Positions 17,090 to 27,204 are shown, numbered from the stretch's first letter. The stretch is 64,000 bases of DNA from Wocania ichthyoenteri Th78 (GCF_000789235.1 NZ_KN525716.1:1527674-1591673), one strand, 5' to 3'. The notes: generated by a model not told the origin, from the letters alone. Numbers and translations are program-made.

Positions 17090-19279
17090 TTAAAACTTTA
17101 AAGTTGCACCAATTAAAAAATTAGTAGTTGCTTGCGGATAAAATCCAGCACCTTCAATAGTTGTTGTTATTCCTGGAGATGACCATGTATCATCATAAGT
17201 ATAATAATAGCCGTTTGAAATATACTTTTCGTTAAAAATATTATTCACTAAACCAGATAATACTATAGATTGAAATATTGATTTCAGTTTAATCTCATAA
17301 GTCACATTAAAATCATTTATAAAATAACTTTCTAATTTTGAGGCTTCAGAATCATTATTACCCATAAATTGTTCGCCAACATATTTACTTAAAAACGACA
17401 TTTGAAAATTATCTGTCGGTTTAAAAACTAAAGCATTTGCTGCAATCAGCTCTGGGGAAAACGAAATATTAGTCTTTCCTAAATTTTCTAAAACACCATC
17501 TTTCTGAAAAAATGTTTCCTTATTTTTATTAGAGCTTAAAGTAATATTTGGCTGTATTGCGAATTGCTCTGAGATTTGTATTGCGGCATCAACCTCTAAA
17601 CCTAACCTGTAACTATCTCCACTATTCGTTCTTATTGGTGTACCTGTATTATCTATCGCTCCTGTTAAAACTAATTGCTCGTTATATAACATATAATAAG
17701 CATTTGTGCTAATTCTGAATTTTTCATTGTTATGTCTCCAACCTAATTCAAAATCGTTTAGCTGTTCTGATTTTATATTTGGATTACTTTCAAAATCGCT
17801 ACGACTTGGTTCGCGGTTAGCCCTTCCATAAGAAAAATAAAGATTGTTTTTGGCGTCAAATTCATAGGTAATTCCTGCTTTTGGATTGAAAAAATTATAT
17901 TGCTCATCTACTAATAAATTTATCCTATCTGATGTTAAACCCGTGGTTTTATAATTCACAAAACGCATTTGCAAATCGCCATATAAACTCACTTTATTGT
18001 TAAGTCTGTAAGTAGCTTTTGTAAATAAACTAAAATCTTTTTTCTTGCCTTGTCCGTTATAATAATTATCCCCTATTTCAGAATCACTTGCAAAACGTGC
18101 CCAAATAATTTCTCCAAAATGATCGCCAATATAACTGCTATATGACAATCCGAAATTCATATCTAAAACATTTTTCTTATAATTTGCTCCTGCATTTACT
18201 ACATAAAAATTATTATCTAACCAACGGCGACGAATTAAATCGGTTTCATCAATCGTTTCGCCACCAATAGTAATTGGGGTTAAATCGTATTCATCAAAAG
18301 GTTCATCTTCTTTATACTGCTCAAAATAACCACGCCCTTTAGTATAATTTAACCCTAAATTAGTAGACCAATTGTTGTTGTAACGTTCGTTCCAATGCAA
18401 TTGATAATGGTCTTGTTTATAATTATCTACTTCATCTTCATGAAATCGTGTTACTCCATTTTCATCGGTATACATACCTGCAGTGTTAAAAGTTCTATTA
18501 TTTGCCAAAATATCTAAATCTTCTAAACCATTCCATGATTGATAAGTAATTTCGTGTCCACTAAATGTAATGGCTTTAATTAAAGTATTCTCGTCTACGT
18601 AAGATCCTTGAAGGAAATAGGATTTTAAATCTGAAGATGCTCTATCTATATAACCATCTGAATTAATTTTAGATAAACGGCCAGCAATTTCAAAGTGATT
18701 ATTGATTTTTCCAGTGCTAAATTTTACAGTATGTTTTCTGGTGCTATAACTCCCGAAGGCATTAGAAATCTCGCCATTTGCTTTTTCTGAAACGGCATCG
18801 GTAAGCACGTTAATACTAGCACCAAAAGCACCCGAACCATTAGTTGATGTACCAACACCACGTTGTAATTGCAAACTCTCTACAGATGAAGCTAAATCAC
18901 TTAAATTCACCCAGAATGTCCCTAAAGATTCCGCATCATTATACGGAATTCCGTTAATTGTAATATTGGTAGATTGTGCATTAATACCACGAATACGAAT
19001 CCCCGTATAACCAACTCCCGCACCAGCATCGGTTGTTGTAACCACAGATGGTAAATAGTTTAGTAAAATAGGAATATCTTGTCCTAAATTACGTTTAGCT
19101 AATTGCTTTTTAGTTATATTAGAATGTGTAATTGGCGATGTTGCATTTACCCGAACCGCTTTAACTAAAACTTCGTCTAGTTTTTCTGTTTTAGTAGAAT
19201 CTTGTTGAGTTTGGTTTTGTTGTGCGTTTGTACTGACTGATAACACTAATAGTGTTAAAAAAAGAAATAAGTTTTTCAT
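17090..19279 (-). CDS. TonB-dependent outer-membrane receptor, probably for thiamine
   Basis: The 729-residue protein has a signal peptide (residues 1-19, ending NAQ), then DEVLVKAVRV and a plug domain (about 45-170, with IRIRGINAQSTNITINGIP), followed by a barrel that ends with aromatic or hydrophobic residues (LIGATLKF). Its leader contains a TPP riboswitch (19405-19485), so its expression should fall when thiamine pyrophosphate is plentiful. That regulation, and the nearby PnuC/PnuT and thiamine-binding genes, point to thiamine or a phosphorylated form as the substrate; the barrel sequence alone does not show it. An intrinsic terminator follows. Confidence 0.9.
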   Translation of the reverse strand: MKNLFLFLTLLVLSVSTNAQQNQTQQDSTKTEKLDEVLVKAVRVNATSPITHSNITKKQLAKRNLGQDIPILLNYLPSVVTTTDAGAGVGYTGIRIRGINAQSTNITINGIPYNDAESLGTFWVNLSDLASSVESLQLQRGVGTSTNGSGAFGASINVLTDAVSEKANGEISNAFGSYSTRKHTVKFSTGKINNHFEIAGRLSKINSDGYIDRASSDLKSYFLQGSYVDENTLIKAITFSGHEITYQSWNGLEDLDILANNRTFNTAGMYTDENGVTRFHEDEVDNYKQDHYQLHWNERYNNNWSTNLGLNYTKGRGYFEQYKEDEPFDEYDLTPITIGGETIDETDLIRRRWLDNNFYVVNAGANYKKNVLDMNFGLSYSSYIGDHFGEIIWARFASDSEIGDNYYNGQGKKKDFSLFTKATYRLNNKVSLYGDLQMRFVNYKTTGLTSDRINLLVDEQYNFFNPKAGITYEFDAKNNLYFSYGRANREPSRSDFESNPNIKSEQLNDFELGWRHNNEKFRISTNAYYMLYNEQLVLTGAIDNTGTPIRTNSGDSYRLGLEVDAAIQISEQFAIQPNITLSSNKNKETFFQKDGVLENLGKTNISFSPELIAANALVFKPTDNFQMSFLSKYVGEQFMGNNDSEASKLESYFINDFNVTYEIKLKSIFQSIVLSGLVNNIFNEKYISNGYYYTYDDTWSSPGITTTIEGAGFYPQATTNFLIGATLKF

Positions 19280-19358
19280 TACGATTACATTTAAAATCGA
19301 ATAAAAAGAGGTAATTATTCTTTATTATTAATAATTATTTTTAGAATTAATATCGAAA

Positions 19359-19394
19359 GATTGCTACGTCGTTAAAAAACTCCTCGCAATGACG
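19359..19394. repeat. Family A palindromic repeat between riboswitch and start codon
   Basis: The element runs from GATTGCTACG to CTCGCAATGACG, so its ends form ATTGC/GCAAT. It lies in the 5' leader of the receptor gene, 80 bases before its start codon, and is related to copies in leuS (4607-4632) and at 40600-40630. Confidence 0.7.
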
Positions 19395-19404
19395 GTAAAA
19401 ATTC

Positions 19405-19485
19405 AATTTCCTAAACAGCATTACCTGTTCTAGGTTCAATGGGTATGATCTCAGCCAATAATAGGCACCCCTTTTTTGAGAACGC
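19405..19485 (-). promoter_or_regulatory. TPP riboswitch (THI element)
   Basis: Read on the minus strand the segment has, in order, GGGGTGCC, GGCTGAGATCATACCC, TTGAACCTAGAACAGGTAATGC and TAGGAAA. These are the conserved blocks of the thiamine pyrophosphate aptamer: the P2/P3 pieces with CUGAGA, and the P4/P5 pieces with ACCU...GGxUAAUGC and the AGGxA block. Pairing of GGGT with ACCC closes P2. The outer P1 helix is AT-rich and weak. It precedes the TonB-dependent receptor; an obvious terminator or anti-terminator is not clear, and the repeat after it lies where an expression platform would be. Confidence 0.93.
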
Positions 19486-19571
19486 TGCAAAGGTAAAATG
19501 AATTATGGAATTATAAAGACTTCTCGATACAATTTTCAAAAAAAGAAAATTACTCGAAGTGACACTTTTTT

Positions 19572-19979
19572 TTAATCGATATTAGGTTTTTTACGATTTG
19601 CCTTTTTTTCTGAACGATTACGCTTATTTTTTAAACGCTTTTTAATAACAGATTTTGGAATTTTAGTAGGAATTCTTTTTTTAGGAATAATTAAAGACGA
19701 AGTTATTATCACTAAAAATCGTTTAATGACTAAGTCCTTGTTTTTATGCTGACTTCTGCTTTCATCACATTTCAAAACAAGCATACCATCTTTGGTTAAT
19801 CGGTGATGGAGTTTATTTTGTAAGCGCTCTTTTTGCTCTTCATTAAAGACTATAGAATTTGATAAATCGAATTGCAATTCCACCTTTGAAGCCACTTTAT
19901 TTACATGCTGGCCACCAGCGCCAGAACTCCTAACAGATTTAAATGTTAACTCTTGTAATAGTACTTCTTTATTAAACAT
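19572..19979 (-). CDS. arfB: Ribosome rescue hydrolase ArfB
   Basis: The 135-residue protein has the release-factor motif GGQ at residues 22-24 inside SSGAGGQHVNKVASKVEL and a strongly basic C-terminal tail (about 105-135, with KKRLKNKRNRSEKKANRKK), the two marks of ArfB/YaeJ. It enters the empty A site of stalled ribosomes and hydrolyses peptidyl-tRNA. Its ATG shares one base with the stop codon of the preceding fusion gene, so it is the last gene of the thiamine-associated operon, although its function is unrelated. Confidence 0.93.
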   Translation of the reverse strand: MFNKEVLLQELTFKSVRSSGAGGQHVNKVASKVELQFDLSNSIVFNEEQKERLQNKLHHRLTKDGMLVLKCDESRSQHKNKDLVIKRFLVIITSSLIIPKKRIPTKIPKSVIKKRLKNKRNRSEKKANRKKPNID

Positions 19980-22099
19980 TATTTTGTTTGATGCTCTGGC
20001 TTTAATAAATCGTTTACGGTTTTTACAGGATTAAATGTTTTTACAGGAATTTCAACAAAAATGCTATTCCAATGCGCCATACTTCCATTCCAAAGCCCAG
20101 GTAATTCAAGGGCTTTTATATCTACTCCATTTTGTGTTTTCATGGTTATAAAAGCTGCATCAGAGTCAACAAAATTTAAAAGATTAAACTTTTCACCTTT
20201 ATAGTTTTTAATTCCGCAAACTAAATCTGTTGGATTAAAATGAGTTGCGTTTTTAACTATTTCTGCTTGTTCAACATTATCAATATCTATTTGAGCAAAC
20301 TCTACTATTTGCAACGATATTTCACCATGTTTATCTTTAACCCAAAATGGGCCACCACCAGGTTCTCCTTCATTTTTAACCATGCCACAAACACGTATTG
20401 GTCGATTTAATTTTTCTTTTAAATACTGTTTCTTTTTTTTCGAAGTTAAATCATCAAAGTCATCGCCAATCGAAACATTCATTTTTTTGGATAGAAACAT
20501 AGCAATGGTTAGCATATCTGCTTCTGAAACAGTTTCTCTGTCCAATTTATGTAAAAACGAAAAGGCTTGTTCTTGAACCTGAATAAGTACACCAGCAATT
20601 AGTTTCTTATAGTTAGATAGTTTTTTGTTCTTATTAAAAACCACAATATTATCGATGTTTTTAATAAAAATAAGGTCGCCGTTTAAATCGTTTAAATTTT
20701 CTAATAAAGCACCATGACCCGCAGGCCTGAATAAAATAGAACCATCTTTATTTCGGTAAATATCATTCTGGTTGGTTAATGCTACGGTTTCAGTTTCCTC
20801 TTTTTGATAAGAAAAAGACACATTAAAAGATGTGTTTGTTTTTTGTTCTAATTGGTTTTTAATTCTGTTTAATTCTGAACTAAAATACCGATGGTGCTTT
20901 TCTGAAACTGTAAAATGAAGATTAGCCTTGTTATTTGATGAAGCGTATAAAGTAGATTCTAATAAATGCTCATAAAAAGCTGTAACTGCTCCTCCTTCGT
21001 ATTTATGAAATGGCAGCAATCCTTTTGGTAGAAAACTATAGTTTAAAGCCTCTTTACTTAACATGGTTTTTACAAACTCTAAATATGCCTCATCTTCACT
21101 TAAATTTTCGAAATTAGGATGTATCGTTTTTGCTTCTAATAAAACCGCATTGTAAAACGGAAACCTCTCTAAACCAGAAATAAATGGCTTTATAAGCGTA
21201 TCGTTTTGCCTTTTAGCATAATTGTCAATAGTTTCTTTTTTAGGATTGAAATGGTTTAAAAACTGAAATAAAAATTTAAACATACGTGTTGCTGCGCCAG
21301 AAGCTGGCACAAACTTTACAATATCAAAATTATTTTGTTTGGTTTCATATAAATTAACGAAATCTTGAATTTCAGTTTCATTATAACGTTCAATACCATT
21401 TTCAATATTTGCAGCAGCAATTAAGTTAGAATAAGACATCCCTTTTTTTATACGCTCAGCTTGCGCTATAACTTGAGTAGTAGTTATGCCCTTATTTTCT
21501 ATATACTGGATATCTTTATCTGAAAACATTAATCTTTGGGGTTTAATAATTTGATCAATATGCTTAATTGCTGTTTCTAATCGTTCTTTTTTACTTCCTT
21601 TTAGTAAAACGTATGGTCTGTTATTATCTATTAATGCGTTTTCAAAAGCTTGAAACATCTCTTTTCTGTGTTCTGGCTTATCACGCAAATCATCAGCTTC
21701 CCAAGGCGTATCAATATACGTTAAAAAGTATAAATCGTAAGTGTTTTCTAAAGCATATTTTTCAAGGATTGGATTGCATGTTCCTAAATAATACGCTTCA
21801 GAATATACTTTGGTTTCCAGCAAATCGGTATCACAAATTAAAACAGAGTCTGTTTTTTTAGCCAACTTGTTTTCTAGTTTTATTTGTCCTTCTGCAATGG
21901 GTAATAAATCTTTTGGCTCACAAGTTTTTCGTTCGTTATTCCATTTATCTTGCAAATATTCGCGTGCATATTCTGGTACCCAAACCGAATTATAATAACG
22001 TGCTAATTGTCTGGATAGTGTTGTTTTTCCAGTAGATTCTGGACCAAACAAAACTACTTTTATGCAGTTTGAAGGCTCTTGTTTATACTTTTTTTCCAT
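19979..22099 (-). CDS. Fusion: NadR-like ATPase/kinase domain plus DUF4301
   Basis: This 706-residue protein has two parts. Residues 1-185 are a P-loop domain with Walker A GPESTGKTTLSR (19-30) and a body (VWVPEYAREYL, CDTDLLETKVYSE) like the C-terminal kinase domain of NadR, which phosphorylates nicotinamide riboside. Residues 191-706 match DUF4301, a Bacteroidota family of unknown function with FVPASGAATRMFK and a later RPAGHGALLENLNDLNGDLIFIKN-type core. The two are usually separate proteins as far as I recall. The junction has ATG at 21529 preceded by TA, so a TAATG overlap exists in a shifted frame, which suggests the fusion arose by a one-base indel. The gene overlaps pnuT upstream by 40 bases. 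The kinase may act on thiamine (inference). Confidence 0.8.
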   Translation of the reverse strand: MEKKYKQEPSNCIKVVLFGPESTGKTTLSRQLARYYNSVWVPEYAREYLQDKWNNERKTCEPKDLLPIAEGQIKLENKLAKKTDSVLICDTDLLETKVYSEAYYLGTCNPILEKYALENTYDLYFLTYIDTPWEADDLRDKPEHRKEMFQAFENALIDNNRPYVLLKGSKKERLETAIKHIDQIIKPQRLMFSDKDIQYIENKGITTTQVIAQAERIKKGMSYSNLIAAANIENGIERYNETEIQDFVNLYETKQNNFDIVKFVPASGAATRMFKFLFQFLNHFNPKKETIDNYAKRQNDTLIKPFISGLERFPFYNAVLLEAKTIHPNFENLSEDEAYLEFVKTMLSKEALNYSFLPKGLLPFHKYEGGAVTAFYEHLLESTLYASSNNKANLHFTVSEKHHRYFSSELNRIKNQLEQKTNTSFNVSFSYQKEETETVALTNQNDIYRNKDGSILFRPAGHGALLENLNDLNGDLIFIKNIDNIVVFNKNKKLSNYKKLIAGVLIQVQEQAFSFLHKLDRETVSEADMLTIAMFLSKKMNVSIGDDFDDLTSKKKKQYLKEKLNRPIRVCGMVKNEGEPGGGPFWVKDKHGEISLQIVEFAQIDIDNVEQAEIVKNATHFNPTDLVCGIKNYKGEKFNLLNFVDSDAAFITMKTQNGVDIKALELPGLWNGSMAHWNSIFVEIPVKTFNPVKTVNDLLKPEHQTK

Positions 22100-22692
22100 G
22101 CTAAATAACCAAATATGGCAATAAATGTAAATCCTAAATATTGAAAACTAGTAAATGTAAATCCTTTATAAAAATACAATGGTATGGAAATAAGATCTCC
22201 AATAATCCAAAATATCCAATTTTCAAGTTTTCTTCTTGCCATCAACCACATACCAACAAAAAATATAGCTGTAGTAATGGTATCAACATAAGCCACCCAA
22301 TTAGTCCATTTATCAAAAGTTTTATAAACCAAGTAAACAAATAATAGTGTTGCTATAAATATAGCTGCGCTTATCTTTTTCTCGTTGAGAGTCATTATAG
22401 AAATTGGAGTTACGTGTGTTTCATCAACTTTTCTAGTCCAAACATACCAACCGTAAACACTCATTATGAAATAATAACCATTTATCATCATATCACCTAA
22501 CAACCCCCATTTAAACAGTAAATACACAAAAATAACGGTACTAATCATGCCCGTTGGAAACACTAAAATATTATTTTGTTTTGAAAACCAAACGGAAAGA
22601 AATCCGAAAATGATAGCGATAATTTCTAATGCAATATCTACCGTTCCGTAATCTGAATATTGTCCAAAGAAAAAATCAAAAATGAGGCTCAT
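22060..22692 (-). CDS. PnuC-family vitamin transporter, probably thiamine (PnuT-like)
   Basis: The 210-residue protein has seven hydrophobic segments and the family segments VWFSKQNNILVFPTGMIST and MSVYGWYVWTRK. PnuC proteins move non-phosphorylated vitamin precursors across the inner membrane by facilitated diffusion, with a kinase trapping the substrate. Paralogues named PnuT carry thiamine and are found in Bacteroidota beside TonB receptors under TPP riboswitches (established from comparative genomics of thiamine). Overlaps of 17 bases with the upstream thiamine-binding gene and 40 bases with the downstream kinase-like gene support coupled function. Nicotinamide riboside remains a possible alternative because the partner kinase is NadR-like. 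Confidence 0.85.
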   Translation of the reverse strand: MSLIFDFFFGQYSDYGTVDIALEIIAIIFGFLSVWFSKQNNILVFPTGMISTVIFVYLLFKWGLLGDMMINGYYFIMSVYGWYVWTRKVDETHVTPISIMTLNEKKISAAIFIATLLFVYLVYKTFDKWTNWVAYVDTITTAIFFVGMWLMARRKLENWIFWIIGDLISIPLYFYKGFTFTSFQYLGFTFIAIFGYLAWKKSINKSLQTA

Positions 22693-22936
22693 AATCTTGT
22701 CTATCGGATTTCACAATTTTCATATATAATAAACCTTTTTCAATTAATTCAAAAGCCTCCTTTATTTCGGTAGTAAGTAAATGCATCACTTCATCATAAT
22801 CGCCATAAACCTGAGTGCTTAATGGGTTTTCTGAAATTTTAAGATGTGATGCTCTTAACTTTTTTATAAAATGAATGATTGCTGGTTCAAAATCATTCTG
22901 TAAGGGTGTTAATGTTAATTCTACTGATATTCGCAT
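22676..22936 (-). CDS. Thiamine-binding protein of the MTH1187/YkoF type
   Basis: An 86-residue protein starting MRISVELTLTPLQNDFEPAI and containing ENPLSTQVYGDYDEVMHLL, the pattern of the small ferredoxin-like MTH1187/YkoF family. YkoF binds thiamine in Bacillus, and the family is often linked to thiamine genes. It lies 10 bases after the GGGP-synthase gene and overlaps pnuT. There is no signal peptide, so it would bind its ligand in the cytoplasm. Confidence 0.75.
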   Translation of the reverse strand: MRISVELTLTPLQNDFEPAIIHFIKKLRASHLKISENPLSTQVYGDYDEVMHLLTTEIKEAFELIEKGLLYMKIVKSDRQDYEPHF

Positions 22937-22946
22937 AGTTCTTTTT

Positions 22947-23723
22947 TTATTTTAAATGAGACTTTTCAGCTACTTTCGAAGCGACATTCGGTTTTTCTTT
23001 TAATTCTTCAAAAAACGATTCATCTTCTTCAAAAGCAGTACCAATAACAACTAAATCTGCTCCAGACAAATATGCGTTTTCTAATTGTTGCTTATTTTTT
23101 ATTCCGCCACCAACTATCAATGGAATGTTTATGTTTTTCTTTACTAGACTAATTATTTCAGAAGTCACAGGACGCGACGCTCCACTTCCTGCTTCTAAAT
23201 ACATAAGCTTCATACCTAATAATTCTCCTGCTGTGGCGGTATCAACTATTTTTTGAATGGCATATCTATCTATAGGCTTTGTTTTTGTTACACGCTCAAC
23301 CGCTGTTTTTTTACCACTTTCAATTAAAACATATCCTGTAGATATTATTTCTAACTGTGTGTTTTTTAATTTCGAAATAGACTCAACATGCTTGCCTATT
23401 AAATAGTCTGGGTTTCTGCCAGATATTAATGATAAAAACAAAAGTCCATCGGCTTTATTTGTTATTTGAGAAACTGCTCCAGGAAATAAAATAACTGGTA
23501 ATTTAGTGTGCTTTTTAATTTCAAAAACTAATGTTTCAGTCGCTTCAACTTCAACAGTACTACCTCCAACAAAAATATGAGTAGCTATAGATTGATTTAC
23601 TTTTCCAAAGAAATGAGTAACATCCTTAATATGAAATTTATCAGGGTCGATTAAAACGGCTAATAATTTTTCTTTAGCAGAAATTGATTTTATTATGCTT
23701 TGATATATCTTTCTATTTGCCAC
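22947..23723 (-). CDS. Geranylgeranyl/heptaprenylglyceryl phosphate synthase
   Basis: The 258-residue TIM-barrel enzyme of the PcrB/GGGPS family joins glycerol-1-phosphate to a polyprenyl diphosphate. Motifs visible are LLAVLIDPDKF (residues about 20-30), GGSTVE (about 53-58), LEAGSGASRPV, and IPLIVGGGIKN with VVIGTAFEEDESF near the C-terminus. Group II enzymes of this family occur in many Bacteroidota, where chain length and product are only partly understood. It sits between the phosphopantetheinyl transferase (57 bases) and the thiamine-binding gene (10 bases) in one operon. Confidence 0.92.
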   Translation of the reverse strand: MANRKIYQSIIKSISAKEKLLAVLIDPDKFHIKDVTHFFGKVNQSIATHIFVGGSTVEVEATETLVFEIKKHTKLPVILFPGAVSQITNKADGLLFLSLISGRNPDYLIGKHVESISKLKNTQLEIISTGYVLIESGKKTAVERVTKTKPIDRYAIQKIVDTATAGELLGMKLMYLEAGSGASRPVTSEIISLVKKNINIPLIVGGGIKNKQQLENAYLSGADLVVIGTAFEEDESFFEELKEKPNVASKVAEKSHLK

Positions 23724-23780
23724 AAATACACGAATGATTTTCTCTACTCTATTCTCTATTTTCTTTATTCTCTTTTCTTA

Positions 23781-24407
23781 TTAAGCCATAGCATACGCAC
23801 AAGTAAAACCTTCAAACTCCAAGAAGTGAATATTATATCTGTGTTTTGTAGTTTTATAATCAATCCAAGCAACCGTTTCATCATCCTTAATATTAAACGG
23901 AATTACCAAACAGTGTTTTTTAAAACTCAATCCTGGCTTTGCATAAAGTTTATATAACGATTCCTTTACACACCAAATAGTGGTTAGTTTTTTTATGTAA
24001 TTTTTATCGTTTTTATTCAAATAATCGAACTCGTAATCAATAAATTTATGTGCGATAATATTAATTTTATCACGTTGTTTTTCAATATCTATTCCAATAA
24101 TTAAATCACTTATTATAACTGCTGAAAAATTAAATGAATGTGTTATAGAAATTTGTTTGCCATCTTTTAAGTGAGGTTTTCCATTCTCATCATAAAATAA
24201 ATCGGCATCGGTGTATCCAAACTCTTCTAATAATTTCCGGACACTTAAAAACCCACGCTGATGCATCTCACTTTTCATACCCAAAACACGCTCTAAACTA
24301 TTAGATTTTAAAGTAACAGACTGGAATAAATCGGCATAAGACTCAGAAATCTTCCAGATTTTAACAGTAGTTTGTGAGTTTGGAGTAATGGTTTTATACA
24401 GCGGCAT
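23781..24407 (-). CDS. 4'-phosphopantetheinyl transferase
   Basis: The 208-residue enzyme transfers the phosphopantetheine arm of CoA to carrier proteins. The Mg-binding segment GIDIE is at 105-109, and the catalytic segment WCVKESLYK starts at 145. The length and layout suit the Sfp/AcpT branch rather than AcpS. No polyketide or peptide synthetase genes lie in this window, so fatty-acid or pigment carrier proteins elsewhere are likely targets (inference). It is the first gene of the minus-strand operon and is divergent from ahcY. Confidence 0.9.
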   Translation of the reverse strand: MPLYKTITPNSQTTVKIWKISESYADLFQSVTLKSNSLERVLGMKSEMHQRGFLSVRKLLEEFGYTDADLFYDENGKPHLKDGKQISITHSFNFSAVIISDLIIGIDIEKQRDKINIIAHKFIDYEFDYLNKNDKNYIKKLTTIWCVKESLYKLYAKPGLSFKKHCLVIPFNIKDDETVAWIDYKTTKHRYNIHFLEFEGFTCAYAMA

Positions 24408-24430
24408 TTATTATTCTGAAAGTTATTGAT

Positions 24431-24438
24431 TATCTTTG
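24431..24438 (+). promoter_or_regulatory. -7 promoter element of ahcY
   Basis: TATCTTTG fits the Bacteroidota TAnnTTTG element, about 100 bases upstream of ahcY. A clear -33 TTTG was not found. Confidence 0.5.
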
Positions 24439-24537
24439 CACAGTCTAAGACATGTAGCAATTTTTGATAAGCGAATTTAACTATTTTTAAGTGCTAAAAC
24501 AAAGTTGTTATGCTTTTAAAACAATAAGAAAAATACT

Positions 24538-25854
<1,317 letters not shown>

Positions 25855-25886
25855 ATTCCTTTGAAAAAAGGAATCTTATAAAACAC

Positions 25887-25917
25887 AAATCCCAAGCAGC
25901 AATGTTTGGGATTTTTT
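25887..25917 (+). terminator. Intrinsic terminator after ahcY
   Basis: AAATCCCAA and TTTGGGATTT flank a 9-base loop and lead into a T-rich tract. A second small hairpin (ATTCCTTT/AAAGGAAT) lies just before it. Confidence 0.75.
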
Positions 25918-25920
25918 CTT

Positions 25921-26004
25921 GGGCGTTACCACAAGGGTCGGGCTTTCACTACTCGCTCCCTCCTGTGTCGGGGAGCTCAAACAGACCGTTCAATCCCTAG
26001 CACG
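25921..26004 (+). repeat. Family C dispersed repeat, copy 1
   Basis: An 84-base GC-rich element beginning GGGCGTTACCACAAGGGTCG and ending near ATCCCTAGCACG. It is very similar along its length to the copy at 37111-37196 and in part to 40639-40673. The ends GGCGTTA and the TTACGC of copy 2 suggest imperfect inverted termini. No protein is supported. Confidence 0.8.
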
Positions 26005-26070
26005 TAAAAACCTACCTATGAATAAAATTTTTCTTAAATTTATAATCTCAAACCTTGTAAAAAAACTACA

Positions 26071-26934
26071 ATGAAATATTTTATTATAACATTAGTCATA
26101 GGTGCTATTTTAACATTGTTGGCATTCTTTTTTGATTTTACAAACAATAAAAATGATAAATATTTTTTAATCTTTATTTCTATTATTTTAGTTCTAAGCG
26201 GACTATTTTATTCAATAAAATATGAAGTTTCAAAAGACAAAGACGAAACAGATAAAGTTGCTAAGATTGATACAACACTCGTTAACACTGAAAAATTAAA
26301 AACAAAAGCAGATTCTATAATTACTAATTTAAATGAAAGTTTAAAAAAATCTGAATCTATAATTAATAATATAAATGAGCAAAACAGAACATTAAATAGA
26401 ACTCTGACTCAAACTAAAGAATTTGATAAAAAAGTAAAAGAGCAGCTAAAAATTGATAAAAAAAGATTTGAATCCGAAAAACCCACTGTTGATGTATCTG
26501 TAAAATTTGCAGTATATGGAGATTCAGATTTTTATAGAATAAATTATAATTTTAGTAATAGTGGAAAACGAGAAGCTATTGATTTAAAATTATCTGGTGT
26601 CATTATTTTAGGGAAAGGTAAAATTATTAATAATCATTTGATTTTAGAGCAGACATCCAACGGTCAATTAAATGTCTCTACCAACTCCTCAAGAAGACTA
26701 CAAATTTATAGTTCTGAAAAATTCACTAGTACTGATATTAATGAAAAATATGAAGCCGCAATCTTAAAAATAAAATATAACTATTATGATAACTTTACAA
26801 AAGGTATTATTCAGGACACCGCGACGTTTGCTTGGTTTGGGAAAAAAGAAAGTGGTCTAGTTTTTCATTACGCCAATGAAGAATGGGCTGAAACTATAAA
26901 TAAATTCATTGAAGGAAACAATATCGAATTCTAG
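26071..26934 (+). CDS. Hypothetical membrane protein with coiled coil
   Basis: I do not recognise this 287-residue protein. Two hydrophobic segments lie at about 2-20 and 30-48, followed by a charged coiled-coil stretch rich in Lys, Glu and Asn (about 65-145) and a C-terminal domain of about 140 residues rich in predicted beta strands. The likely topology puts the coiled coil and C-terminal domain on one side of the inner membrane. Base use is more AT-rich than the flanking genes. It lies alone after a family C repeat. Confidence 0.6.
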   Translation: MKYFIITLVIGAILTLLAFFFDFTNNKNDKYFLIFISIILVLSGLFYSIKYEVSKDKDETDKVAKIDTTLVNTEKLKTKADSIITNLNESLKKSESIINNINEQNRTLNRTLTQTKEFDKKVKEQLKIDKKRFESEKPTVDVSVKFAVYGDSDFYRINYNFSNSGKREAIDLKLSGVIILGKGKIINNHLILEQTSNGQLNVSTNSSRRLQIYSSEKFTSTDINEKYEAAILKIKYNYYDNFTKGIIQDTATFAWFGKKESGLVFHYANEEWAETINKFIEGNNIEF

Positions 26935-27204
26935 TCAATCCACCATATCCTCTTCAAAATACCACCATAAACTAGAATCGATTGACTGCTTCATTTTATT
27001 AATATCTACATCTTCTTTCAAGAAAACCGTAATATTTTCGGGAACTCGATTTTGCCCAATACTTTCGCTTATTTCAATCATTTCAATCTCATTAAAATGC
27101 TCTAAATGCTTTTTAATCTTAGCACCTAGAGATTCATCACTCAAAAAAATCTTAATAGTTTGTTGACTTGGAGAATTTCTAATTTCTGATCTAAACGGTA
27201 GCAT
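26935..27204 (-). CDS. Small hypothetical protein
   Basis: An 89-residue frame from ATG at 27204; an upstream TTG at 27228 would add eight residues but is less likely. It is acidic, has no membrane segment or signal, and ends SSLWWYFEEDMVD. The sequence has normal amino acid composition for a soluble protein, and it fills the gap between two plus-strand genes. I do not recognise a family. Coding status is probable, not certain. Confidence 0.45.
   Translation of the reverse strand: MLPFRSEIRNSPSQQTIKIFLSDESLGAKIKKHLEHFNEIEMIEISESIGQNRVPENITVFLKEDVDINKMKQSIDSSLWWYFEEDMVD

Noticed and set aside
21529-21531. DUF4301 as a separate gene starting at 21529
   Set aside because: The upstream frame is open through this ATG with no in-frame stop, so as sequenced it is one fusion gene. 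The separate-gene history is reported as a finding.
24408-24537. A SAM or SAH riboswitch before ahcY
   Set aside because: The leader has none of the conserved blocks and little stable pairing; only a -7 element was found.
25921-26004. A short protein or RNA gene in the family C element
   Set aside because: The copies differ by small indels and substitutions that do not preserve a frame, and no known RNA motif fits.
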